From: Candidatus Saccharimonadota bacterium
GTDB lineage: Bacteria > Patescibacteriota > Saccharimonadia > Saccharimonadales > Saccharimonadaceae
NCBI GenBank assembly: GCA_017506895.1
Contig: JAFWBV010000005.1
Location: 1 to 64,000 of the forward strand
Direction: 5' to 3'
DNA: 64,000 nucleotides
Of the stretch, positions 36,084 to 44,580 are shown piece by piece. Each line of letters begins with the position of its first letter. The stretch's first letter is position 1. The position numbers and the translations under genes are program-made. A model generated the notes under the pieces. That model had not been told where the DNA came from. It worked only from the letters and a program-made list of their open reading frames with translations, and ran no database searches.

Positions 36084-37307
36084 CTAGTTTTGCAAAAGTT
36101 TAGCGATTTTGGCTTTTAGTTTATTTTCTTCAGGGGCGCTAGCTAAAGTGTCCATACCAACTCTCAATAATCCTAGAGCAGTGGCAAATGAGTGATCTAT
36201 TTTGAAATTTTCTTCATTTTTTAGATTTGGTAATTCGCCCACATCAATCAGATGAATAATCGGCCGCCGCGAAAACGGCAATGATTTATACCAGTCGGAA
36301 ACTGCTAATGTTTCCTGAACAGTAGACAGACTGGCTCCGCCGCCGCATAAAAGAACATTACGTGGGAGACTGCTGGTATTTTCAAAATCTTCAAGCGCCA
36401 CTTCAACGCCAGTAAGCCAGACAGATAGATTGCGCGAAAGAGCTGTTTCTACTTTGGATTTGGTTCGGTCGTCGAGCTCAGTAGTATCATATTTAAGCTT
36501 ATATTCTTCGGCCGTGTCAAAATCTACACCTAACGATTCTGCTATCTGGTGAGTAAAACTTCGGCCACCAATAGAAAACATTTTGGTACCTTCTACACCA
36601 CCATCTTCGACGACGGCAATATCGGTAGTGCCGCCACCTATATCCATGACGATGCCAGAAAAGTTCGAATCTAGATCATCACCAAGACATGCTCGACAAA
36701 CTGCAAATGGCTCAACTGCGACAGTAAGCAAGTCAAGGTTAAGCTCTGCACAGACTTTTTCGATGGCAGCTACATGAATTAATGGAGCAAATGCGGTATA
36801 AAACTGGATAACTACATCTGAACCTTTAAAGCCAATTGGGTTACTGATTTTATAGCCGTCTATAGTAAGCGACACTATCGCGGAATTGATAAGCCTAACT
36901 TCAACGTTGTCATTGCCCGTCTCAAGGGCAACAGTTTTTTTGGCCACTTCACCAGATTTTTGTTGGACTTTTTTGATAATTTCTTGCATTTCATTGTCCG
37001 TGATCGGTTTGTCTGGATTTTTACGGTCATAATGGACCGTAGTGGTGGAGCCCTTAATAAGCTCGCCAGCTACTCCTACGACGGTCAGCTCCGCTCGCTC
37101 TCCTGCCTGATCTTCGACTTGGACTAGGGCTTCTTCGCAAACGTTAACGACGGCCGGGATATCTGCGATGGCGCCATTATACATGTTGCCTTCTGCCTGT
37201 TTAGCCTTACCAACACCTAATATCTCGAGATTGCCTTTTTTGGCAGGCCTAGCTAAAACCGCTTTAACAAATTCGGTACCAATATCAAGTCCTAGAATAG
37301 TACTCAT
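36084..37307 (-). CDS. FtsA/PilM-like actin-fold ATPase
   Basis: A 407-residue actin-like protein: phosphate-1 loop LGLDIGTEFVKAV, connect/phosphate-2 MDIGGGTTDIAVVE, adenosine motif LLCGGGASL, and SHS2-like insertion. PilM links type IV pilus assembly proteins at the inner membrane; FtsA anchors FtsZ. The sequence fits both, and no pil genes are in the window to decide. The ATG overlaps the pseudouridine synthase stop (ATGA), and TATAAT encoded by the last codons of that gene sits 6 bases upstream, so it may have its own leaderless promoter. Confidence 0.82.
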   Translation of the reverse strand: MSTILGLDIGTEFVKAVLARPAKKGNLEILGVGKAKQAEGNMYNGAIADIPAVVNVCEEALVQVEDQAGERAELTVVGVAGELIKGSTTTVHYDRKNPDKPITDNEMQEIIKKVQQKSGEVAKKTVALETGNDNVEVRLINSAIVSLTIDGYKISNPIGFKGSDVVIQFYTAFAPLIHVAAIEKVCAELNLDLLTVAVEPFAVCRACLGDDLDSNFSGIVMDIGGGTTDIAVVEDGGVEGTKMFSIGGRSFTHQIAESLGVDFDTAEEYKLKYDTTELDDRTKSKVETALSRNLSVWLTGVEVALEDFENTSSLPRNVLLCGGGASLSTVQETLAVSDWYKSLPFSRRPIIHLIDVGELPNLKNEENFKIDHSFATALGLLRVGMDTLASAPEENKLKAKIAKLLQN

Positions 37308-37990
37308 GGTTTAATTATAACATATTTGCCCGATGCAAGATTACCTAATTCGTATTTACCAAAATTAGTGCGATGAAGTTTGGTCACTTTATATCCCAAA
37401 GCGGCAAAGGTGCGACGAATTTGGCGGTTACGACCTTCGGTTAAAAATACCAAATATCGCTCGACAGGTCCTGCCGGTGCATCTTTTAGCACTTTAAACT
37501 GACTAGGGCCATCGTCGAGCATAACACCATAATCAGAAATCATTTGCTGATGAAGTGGCTGCAATGATTTATTTAATTCAACTTCGTAGATTTTGGTTTT
37601 ACGAAACTTTGGATGAGTCATCTGAAAAGCGAAATCACCGTCATTGGTCAGTAAAATTAGGCCGGAAGAGTCCTTGTCGAGACGACCAACGGTTTTGAGC
37701 TTTTGAAAGTTTTTTGGCAATAAATCATATAGGGTAGGAGTAGAACCTTGTGCTCGACGAGAGCAAACATAACCGACTGGTTTATGAAAAGCTATATAAA
37801 GATATTCCGTGTCAAACGGGATTATCTTATTATTATAGCACACTTTTGATGTTTTGTCCAGTTTTGCCCCTATTACGGCTGGTTTATCGTCTAGGGATAC
37901 TTTGCCACTAGCTATTAAATCGTCTGCTTCGCGACGAGACACACCAAGTCTTTCTGCTAAGAATTTATTGAGCCGAATTTGGTTGTCCAT
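37304..37990 (-). CDS. RsuA/RluB-family pseudouridine synthase
   Basis: Pseudouridylates rRNA. The S4 domain is at the N-terminus (IRLNKFLAERLGVSRREAD), followed by FHKPVGYVCS, the catalytic GRLDKDSSGLILLTNDG, and EGRNRQIRR. Start 37990 is placed before the S4 domain; the upstream frame overlaps the response regulator. The sequence DAPAGPVERYLVF is a solo end of the type A repeat, lying between two conserved strands. Which rRNA site it modifies is not clear. Confidence 0.9.
   Translation of the reverse strand: MDNQIRLNKFLAERLGVSRREADDLIASGKVSLDDKPAVIGAKLDKTSKVCYNNKIIPFDTEYLYIAFHKPVGYVCSRRAQGSTPTLYDLLPKNFQKLKTVGRLDKDSSGLILLTNDGDFAFQMTHPKFRKTKIYEVELNKSLQPLHQQMISDYGVMLDDGPSQFKVLKDAPAGPVERYLVFLTEGRNRQIRRTFAALGYKVTKLHRTNFGKYELGNLASGKYVIIKP
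37459..37480 (-). repeat. Solo right end of type A element in RsuA/RluB-family gene
   Basis: TCGACAGGTCCTGCCGG equals the outer arm of type A. It encodes PAGPVER in the same frame as the solo ends in tgt and obgE. No left arm or centre is present nearby. Confidence 0.6.
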
Positions 37991-38609
37991 AATCTGCCTG
38001 AGCTGGTCCTGTAGGTGCTGGAGCTGGGACCGATGGAGCTGGTTCGGCCGGAGCCGTTTCTGCAAAAGTCGGATTTATTGGCGTTGGTTCGGCCGGAGTT
38101 GACATTATTGCTGGTTGCTCTGGTGCCGGAACAGGTGCCGTGACTGGAGTCGGTTCTGTAAGAGTTGGAGCTGGATTTGCTGGAGTTGACGTGGGGGCTT
38201 CAGCTGGTTCTGGAGCAGAACCACTAGCGCCAGTGGCTGCGCGATCGCCTAAAACTTCGTGTATGGTATTAATCACGTCTTCGATACCGACTTGCGACTT
38301 GACTAAATACCTATCTGCACCAAGGCGTTCACCACGTTGTCTTTGATCTTCTGCCGAGAGTGCAGTCATCATTACGACCTTTATACTAGCGGTTTCTGGC
38401 GTGGAGCGCAAAATGTCAAGCATATCAAAACCGGAAATTTTTGGCATCATAACGTCACTTAAAATTAGATCAGGTTTTTCTCGCACGGCTACCGCCAAGG
38501 CTTCTTCACCGTCACCAGCTGAAACCACATCATAGCCTTCGGCCGTGATACGAATACTGTATATTTCGCGTAAACTTGCGTCGTCTTCTACTACCATTAC
38601 TTTACTCAT
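37965..38609 (-). CDS. Response regulator receiver with Pro/Ala-rich tail
   Basis: CheY-like receiver domain (1-122): acidic pair VEDD, phosphoacceptor in LILSDVMMP, MMTA and Lys in YLVKSQ. No DNA-binding output domain follows; instead about 90 residues rich in Pro, Ala, Thr and Glu (APTSTPANPAPTLTEP). Its ATG overlaps the kinase stop. A protein-protein output rather than direct transcription control is inferred. Confidence 0.9.
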   Translation of the reverse strand: MSKVMVVEDDASLREIYSIRITAEGYDVVSAGDGEEALAVAVREKPDLILSDVMMPKISGFDMLDILRSTPETASIKVVMMTALSAEDQRQRGERLGADRYLVKSQVGIEDVINTIHEVLGDRAATGASGSAPEPAEAPTSTPANPAPTLTEPTPVTAPVPAPEQPAIMSTPAEPTPINPTFAETAPAEPAPSVPAPAPTGPAQADYGQPNSAQ

Positions 38610-40090
38610 TTTGATTCTCCGTTTAAGTTGTTATTGATTTGACTTGGGATAATGTTTGTTGGTTGATTTGGCTGAACAGGTGGAGTTGGTGGGGAAGATG
38701 GAATTGGCGGTTGGACTGGTGGAGCAGGTGAAGTCTGGATGGGCACAGGATTTGTAGTGGTGGAAGTTGCGGCAGGTTGTAAATTCATTTGATTAACGGG
38801 AGCCGGATTTGCAGTGACTATATTTGCGGCCTGGTTCGGAGCATTGGCAATTTGAAAGGCAGATTGGGCGGTCGGCGTCGGGGCTGAAACTACTGACTGT
38901 TTTTGCGCAATCAGATTACGAACCATAATCATACGTTTTTCATATTCGGCATTAGTGAGACGCGGTAAAGATACATAAAAAGTTGAGCCTTCGCCGAAAG
39001 CAGATTCTGCCCAAACTTTACCGCCCATTGCTTCAGTTCGTTGTTTGACTAAGTATAAGCCTAATCCAGTGCCACCGATTGTGCGCGTGTCTGAATTATC
39101 AGCACGGTAAAACTTCTGGAAGACGTGATTTAAATCGTCTGCGGATATGCCAATACCAGTATCGGTGACATTGATGAGAAATCGGTCACCATCACCACGA
39201 ATGTTCACGTAAATAGAGCCACCTTCTGGGGTATATTTGATAGCGTTTTCGATGAGATTGTCCATAATCTCGCGCATAAAGCAGGTATCAACAAAGCCAT
39301 ATACAACTGGTTGCATTTTTAGACCACCGAGAGCACCGCCTTCGGATGAGCCAAAGGTAAGATTAAGCTTAGCTTCTTTTGCGCGCACTTCATAATCAGC
39401 AACGATAGACTTGACTAATTCGGTTGCATCGACAGGCTCAAAATTAGGTTTGATTTTACCATCATCTAGTTTTGTGACGTCCAAAAGATCTTGGAAAAGT
39501 TTGCCTAGGTGCTTGGATGCTTTTTCCGCGGCGGAAAGATAACCGCGCGCTCTTTCATCTATAGTGGCAGTTTGCGGGTTGAGAGCCAAAGAAAGATAGC
39601 CGTCAATAGTAGCGACCGGTGTGCGCATTTCGTGGGATGCAGTAGAAATAAACTCGGTTTGTTCACCTTCTTCAGCAAGCTCTTTGGTAATGTTACGCAA
39701 AGTAATAATACGATTATTGCTGACCCCACCGGCGGGAATAACATTGATGGAAACTGGCATTCGTTTTTCGGAGCTATTATCAATGAGGGACGCTTGAAAT
39801 GAATCTAAAGCTTGATTTGTCATCATTGCCTGAATTAAAGGATTTTCATTGTCCGATAAAGTGCGACCTTCTTTACTTTCAATCTTTACAATTAAACCAT
39901 AATCAAGTCCAACGGCATTATCGGCAGAACTACACCCAGTCATAATGACTGCAGCTGGATTAATGTAACATATGACATTATTTTTGTCAGCAATAATAAC
40001 ACCATCGTGGATGTATTTTAGGGCCAGTTCAGAAAGTATGGCGTCATTATTTGAACCAGTTTGGTTTTTTTGGCGTTTGAAAATGCTCAT
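38606..40090 (-). CDS. Soluble PAS histidine kinase with Pro-rich tail
   Basis: PAS domain (about 20-130), HisKA with phosphoacceptor TASHEMRTP, and HATPase_c with NLIENAIKY, DTGIGIS and GGTGLGLYLV. There is no membrane segment, so it senses a cytoplasmic signal. After the ATPase domain, about 110 residues are Pro/Asn/Gln-rich (PAPPVQPPIPSSPPTPP), similar in character to the tail of its response regulator. TAAAAT lies 8 bases before ATG. It is first in a four-gene coupled operon. Confidence 0.92.
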   Translation of the reverse strand: MSIFKRQKNQTGSNNDAILSELALKYIHDGVIIADKNNVICYINPAAVIMTGCSSADNAVGLDYGLIVKIESKEGRTLSDNENPLIQAMMTNQALDSFQASLIDNSSEKRMPVSINVIPAGGVSNNRIITLRNITKELAEEGEQTEFISTASHEMRTPVATIDGYLSLALNPQTATIDERARGYLSAAEKASKHLGKLFQDLLDVTKLDDGKIKPNFEPVDATELVKSIVADYEVRAKEAKLNLTFGSSEGGALGGLKMQPVVYGFVDTCFMREIMDNLIENAIKYTPEGGSIYVNIRGDGDRFLINVTDTGIGISADDLNHVFQKFYRADNSDTRTIGGTGLGLYLVKQRTEAMGGKVWAESAFGEGSTFYVSLPRLTNAEYEKRMIMVRNLIAQKQSVVSAPTPTAQSAFQIANAPNQAANIVTANPAPVNQMNLQPAATSTTTNPVPIQTSPAPPVQPPIPSSPPTPPVQPNQPTNIIPSQINNNLNGESK

Positions 40091-40138
40091 TTATATTTAT
40101 TTTAACACAAGCAACAAAAAATGTGTTATATTTTATAT

Positions 40139-41980
40139 ATGAATAAGGATGTTATTTATATAGAACCAGAAGATGATATCACTGATATCATTACCAAAAT
40201 CGAAAAATCAAAAGAAAAAATCGTTGCTCTCGTCCCACCTAAAAAAGCGGGGGTTTTTCGTAGCGTGGTTAACATCAAACTTATCCATAAAGCTGGAAAA
40301 ACAGCCGAAAAAACTATAGTTCTCGTAACTACGGATCCTTCTATCATAAAGCTTGCTGCTTCCAGTAAATTGCCGGTCACGAGTGATCTCCAAACGCCGC
40401 CAGTAATTCCAAAGGAAGACACTGAAATAGAAACTACATCAAAGGAGGAGTTAGTTGAAGAATCGGACGGCACGGTTGAAACCGAAGAGGATGCAGAGGA
40501 ACTAGAAGACGAAAATAAAGAAACCAAAAAAATCGACTCAAAAGAGACCGATGATGACGATGAAAAAGAAGAAGACGAAGAAGATGAAGACAATGAAGGC
40601 GAGCCTGAAGACGAAGCACCTTTGCCAAAAAAGAATAAACTAAAGGAAGCAAAGAAGAAAAAAGTTTCAAGTAACAACGTAGTTCTTAAATGGTTTGCCG
40701 ACCACAAGAAACTTGTGATATTTAGTGGGATTGGCATTCTCCTGTTAATCATCATTCTGATTTGGGCACTAGTGCTCGCACCATCGGTCACCGTAAATGT
40801 CGGTATTAGGACTTCTTCAAATAATTTCTCTGAAGCCGTAACATTTACAACTACATTAAGTGAAGAAGATTCTTCAATTGGTAAGTTTTATTTGGAAGAA
40901 AAGAAAATTGAATCTACAGAAGAAGTTGAATTTGAAGCCACTGGTAAGAAAAATGTTGGCAAAAAGGCCACTGGCAAAGTTGTAATTTATAATTATTTCC
41001 CAATTAATGAAAACGGCGGAAAGATTAGTATCAATGAAGGCACTGCCTTTACTATTAACGGTCTGGCATACGTAGCAAAAGAGAGTAAAATCTTAATGTG
41101 GGATGGTGATTTAGCGACTCTAGCAAAGGACTGCGAGAATTTTGGCGAAGCTTCAATCCGAACATCCGGGTGCCTAGTGTCTGGCAGAGTTACCGTAGAA
41201 GCAACCGAACCTGGGACAAAATACAATATTGCAGCCGCAAAGTCTGGATGGAATACTACGGCTAAAATCGGCGTTTATTCTGATAGCGCGATGGAAGGTG
41301 GAACCGATGAAGAAATAACCATTGTCCAACAATCAGATATTGACACCGCAAAATCTAAGTTGGCCGGTTCTAGTTTGGAAGAAAACAAGGAAAAACTATT
41401 AGAACAATTTGGTGAAGATAAAATGGCGATTGATTCAAGTCTTCATCAAGAAGTTACAAATCTAGAGTCAACGCCAAAAGTTGGTGAAGAAGTCAAGGCG
41501 GACACTAAACCAGTCGTAAAAGCAACAACAACTACTTCAATACTTGTGATTGATAAAACTAAAGTAAAAGAATATATTGCGGAAAAGGCTAGCTTGAAAG
41601 ATGATCAAGAAATCTATGAGATGAAAGATCCATTTATCGAGAGTTTCCTAAAAACCGACAATGGATACAATGGAAAACTAAAGACGTCTTATTTAACTGG
41701 TCCAAAACTTACAAACTCTAGCGTCGTCGAGCTAATAAAAGGTCGCGGTCTGGGCGATGCACAGCATATGTTGAAGGATATTGATGGCGTAACAGAAGTT
41801 AAAATCGATCCTTCTTTCCCGTGGGTAACATCTGTACCAAATGATTCTAATCGTATAACAGTAAATCTCGAAATAAAAGACCAGAGTGGGAATAAGGTCG
41901 AACAACAAGGGATAACCACCAACGAACAGAAGTCGGACGAAGAACAATCTTCTCAAGAAGAAAACGAAAAAAGTGAATAA
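40139..41980 (+). CDS. Single-pass membrane protein with acidic linker, unknown
   Basis: A 613-residue protein. The N-terminal soluble domain (about 1-95, DVIYIEPEDDITDIITKIE, IVALVPPKKAGVF) resembles a small alpha/beta nucleotide- or ligand-binding fold. Next is a long Asp/Glu-rich linker (about 95-175) and one hydrophobic segment (IFSGIGILLLIIILIWALVL). The large external part is beta-rich, with KKATGKVVIYNYF and a repeat-like GRVTVEATEPGTKYN pattern seen in baseplate-J-like proteins of CPR bacteria. It precedes mltG. Start 40139 is chosen by TATATT 6 bases upstream. Envelope role inferred. Confidence 0.75.
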   Translation: MNKDVIYIEPEDDITDIITKIEKSKEKIVALVPPKKAGVFRSVVNIKLIHKAGKTAEKTIVLVTTDPSIIKLAASSKLPVTSDLQTPPVIPKEDTEIETTSKEELVEESDGTVETEEDAEELEDENKETKKIDSKETDDDDEKEEDEEDEDNEGEPEDEAPLPKKNKLKEAKKKKVSSNNVVLKWFADHKKLVIFSGIGILLLIIILIWALVLAPSVTVNVGIRTSSNNFSEAVTFTTTLSEEDSSIGKFYLEEKKIESTEEVEFEATGKKNVGKKATGKVVIYNYFPINENGGKISINEGTAFTINGLAYVAKESKILMWDGDLATLAKDCENFGEASIRTSGCLVSGRVTVEATEPGTKYNIAAAKSGWNTTAKIGVYSDSAMEGGTDEEITIVQQSDIDTAKSKLAGSSLEENKEKLLEQFGEDKMAIDSSLHQEVTNLESTPKVGEEVKADTKPVVKATTTTSILVIDKTKVKEYIAEKASLKDDQEIYEMKDPFIESFLKTDNGYNGKLKTSYLTGPKLTNSSVVELIKGRGLGDAQHMLKDIDGVTEVKIDPSFPWVTSVPNDSNRITVNLEIKDQSGNKVEQQGITTNEQKSDEEQSSQEENEKSE

Positions 41981-41998
41981 TAAAAAGGTGGGGAAATA

Positions 41999-43498
41999 AT
42001 GAAGATAATTTGTCTTGACGTGGGAGAGAAGAGAATTGGCGTAGCGCGTGCAGATTCTGCAACTAGGATTGCTGTTCCAATTGGTTTTATTGAAGTAAAT
42101 GGTACTGAGTGGCAGGAGATTAATCGTATTGCCAGAATTAACAGTACAAATTTATTTGTTTTAGGTTTGCCAAGAAGTAATGATGGGAACGAGACTAAAC
42201 AGTCCTTATATGTAAGAAATTTTGCCAAAACCCTTGCGTCCAAAATCCCTGGTATTAAAATCAGATTCCAAGACGAGTCTCTAACTTCGGTTACCGCCGA
42301 GGAAAGATTAAAGGCAAGAAAAAAGAAATACGAAAAGGGCGAAATTGACGCAGAAGCCGCTTCGATTATTTTGCAGGATTTTCTTGAAAACCTAAAGAAT
42401 TTATCAGATATTACCGCAAGCGGTGAAAAAAAAGTAGCAAACAATGCCAAAAAAACTAACCCTAGCAATAAAGCTACTTATTTCGTAAAAAATACCGCTA
42501 AAGAAGTAGGAGAAACTGTTACCGGAATCACTAAGAAAGAAGCAAAAAAAGTACAGCTAAATACCCGAATTGTAAAACACAAGATGAAGTCTTCTACTAA
42601 GGCTTTAATTAGTTTGATTGTGCTCGCAGTGGTAATTAGTGGCGCGGTCGGTGGAGTGTTTTTAGTCAAGTATATTAAGGATGAACGCGCGCGTGCTAGA
42701 GCCGAAGAATATGCTAGACAAGAAGCCGAAATGAAAGCTGCAACTTTTGATTTTACAATTAAACCCGGCGAAACAATATTCGACGTAAAGAAGAATCTTT
42801 TAAACGTAGATCGTAACGGTAACAGTGATAAACCAGATGAAGAACGCCTAGAAAACTATACACAGGCGGAAATAGACGAAGCATTTAATGCAACGTATGA
42901 CTATCCCTTCTTGGAAGATCTTCCGGATGGTGCTACGCTTGAAGGATTTTTGTATCCCGAAACCTTAAATTTTTATAGTGAAAGCTCGGTAAGTGAAATT
43001 TTAGATGCATTTTTGGCTGAAATGGATCGGGTAATTTTGGAAAACGGTTTAATTGAGATGTATCAACAACATGGGTTAAGTCTTTTCCAAGGCGTCACGT
43101 TGGCTTCTGTGGTACAAAAAGAAGCAGCTTCGCCCGAACAACCGACTGTTGCTCAAGTGTTCTTGTCTAGGCTTAATCTTGGTATACCAATGGGGAGCGA
43201 TGTAACAGTATCTTATGCCTTAGACGTAGTGGACCCAGAACGCCAAACCTACAGGGATAATTCTGCAGCTTTATTAATTGATTCTTGCTACAACACAAGG
43301 CTTCATGGCGGTTTGCCATGTGGCCCTATCTCTAATCCCGGCCTTAATGCTTTGCTCGCAGTAGCAAATCCATCAGATACCACTTATCTTTATTTCTTGA
43401 CAGGAGACGATGGTTTGATGTATTATAGTTATACAGAGTATGAGCATAATCAGAATATTTACCGTCATTGCCAAAAACTCTGTAACGTAGCATTATGA
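41999..43498 (+). CDS. RuvX-MltG fusion: putative resolvase domain plus murein transglycosylase
   Basis: One continuous 499-residue frame joins two families. Residues 1-135 are RuvX/YqgF (CLDVGEKRIGVA, LGLPRSNDGNETKQS, QDESLTSVTAEERL, DAEAASIILQDFL), which processes pre-16S rRNA ends or Holliday junctions. After a basic linker and one membrane segment (about 200-222) comes an MltG/YceG domain with LEGFLYPETLNF, ASVVQKEA (catalytic Glu) and YNTRLHGGLPCGPISNPG. RuvX would face the cytoplasm and MltG the wall. Separate neighbouring genes in many Firmicutes, so fusion of neighbours is likely. GGTGGGG precedes the ATG. Confidence 0.9.
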   Translation: MKIICLDVGEKRIGVARADSATRIAVPIGFIEVNGTEWQEINRIARINSTNLFVLGLPRSNDGNETKQSLYVRNFAKTLASKIPGIKIRFQDESLTSVTAEERLKARKKKYEKGEIDAEAASIILQDFLENLKNLSDITASGEKKVANNAKKTNPSNKATYFVKNTAKEVGETVTGITKKEAKKVQLNTRIVKHKMKSSTKALISLIVLAVVISGAVGGVFLVKYIKDERARARAEEYARQEAEMKAATFDFTIKPGETIFDVKKNLLNVDRNGNSDKPDEERLENYTQAEIDEAFNATYDYPFLEDLPDGATLEGFLYPETLNFYSESSVSEILDAFLAEMDRVILENGLIEMYQQHGLSLFQGVTLASVVQKEAASPEQPTVAQVFLSRLNLGIPMGSDVTVSYALDVVDPERQTYRDNSAALLIDSCYNTRLHGGLPCGPISNPGLNALLAVANPSDTTYLYFLTGDDGLMYYSYTEYEHNQNIYRHCQKLCNVAL

Positions 43499-44577
43499 CG
43501 AAAAAAAGGAAAAAATTTCAATTTAATAATTTAGGGGGCGTTCTTCCATATATCATTGCTGGCGTGGTCACACTGGTATTGGTTTTTGTGGGTTCGATAG
43601 ATAAAAGAAACAATGCAGTAAACCTAAGTCTTGATTCTTTTGCAGAAAATGATTATAAAGTTTCCGTTGATCAGCTATCCGAACTATATTTGGTGGCAGA
43701 TTTATCTGACGCTTTAAGTCTGGCTAGTGCGCAAGATGTGGCATCAAACTATGTGATTACCAACACAATGTACAACGCTGGAATATCATTAGCTGGAAAA
43801 CCCGAAAAACCAAATTTGACCGGCATTACGGCTTCAAGAGGCGTCATAGAATACACTGTCGCCGAGGGCGAATCGATGGAATCGATTGCGGCTAAATTTG
43901 GAATATCCACTGACCAAATTCGTTGGTCAAATGGACTAAAAAACACTTCAATTTCGGCTGGAAGCGTATTGTATCTGCCAAGTAAACCAGGTATTGTTTA
44001 TACCGTTAAGTCTTCTGATAGCATTGAATCAATTGCTGAAAAATATGGCTCTAATGCTGAAGAAATAATTGCCCTTAATGATTTGGAACTTTCTGGAATT
44101 TCAGAAGGGAATCGCATTTTGATTAAAGATGGTTCTTTACCGGAAAAAGAACGTCCAGAATATGTGCCACCAGTGGTTAGACCGGTTTATACCTACACCT
44201 ATACCTATATGGGTAGTACTTCTGAACGTCAAAATATCGAGGTGGTTGGATATTATTATAATCTTGGTGGCCCTTATGGACGTGGACAATGTACTCAATG
44301 GGCTTGGTACAATCGCCAAGATTTACCTTCATCGCTCGGCAATGCGAATACATGGGCAGCTCGTGCTGCAGCGATTGGTTATGTTGTAGACCACAATCCG
44401 GCCCCTGGTGCAGTATTTCAAAGTAGCGCTGGTTGGTATGGTCACGTTGGCTATGTCGAATCTGTAAATCCTGATGGCTCAATTGTCGCAACCGAAATGA
44501 ACTATGGCATCCCATATCGTGTAATACGTTCAACGATTCCGGCTAGCTCAGCTGCCTATTTGAATTATATTCACTAG
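43495..44577 (+). CDS. LysM-CHAP peptidoglycan hydrolase
   Basis: A 360-residue envelope enzyme. N-terminal membrane anchor (about 15-36), two LysM modules (YTVAEGESMESIAAKFG near 120 and YTVKSSDSIESIAEKYG near 165), Tyr/Thr-rich linker, and a CHAP amidase/endopeptidase with Cys in GRGQCTQWAWY and His in GWYGHVGYVE, followed by ATEMNYG. It overlaps mltG by 4 bp (ATGA), so a coupled pair of murein enzymes is made. Confidence 0.92.
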   Translation: MTKKRKKFQFNNLGGVLPYIIAGVVTLVLVFVGSIDKRNNAVNLSLDSFAENDYKVSVDQLSELYLVADLSDALSLASAQDVASNYVITNTMYNAGISLAGKPEKPNLTGITASRGVIEYTVAEGESMESIAAKFGISTDQIRWSNGLKNTSISAGSVLYLPSKPGIVYTVKSSDSIESIAEKYGSNAEEIIALNDLELSGISEGNRILIKDGSLPEKERPEYVPPVVRPVYTYTYTYMGSTSERQNIEVVGYYYNLGGPYGRGQCTQWAWYNRQDLPSSLGNANTWAARAAAIGYVVDHNPAPGAVFQSSAGWYGHVGYVESVNPDGSIVATEMNYGIPYRVIRSTIPASSAAYLNYIH

Positions 44578-44580
44578 TTT

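Noticed and set aside
40156-40791. Long Ser-rich open frame opposite the 40139 gene
   Set aside because: It is the complement of an Asp/Glu-rich linker, which gives Ser/Phe-rich nonsense without stops.
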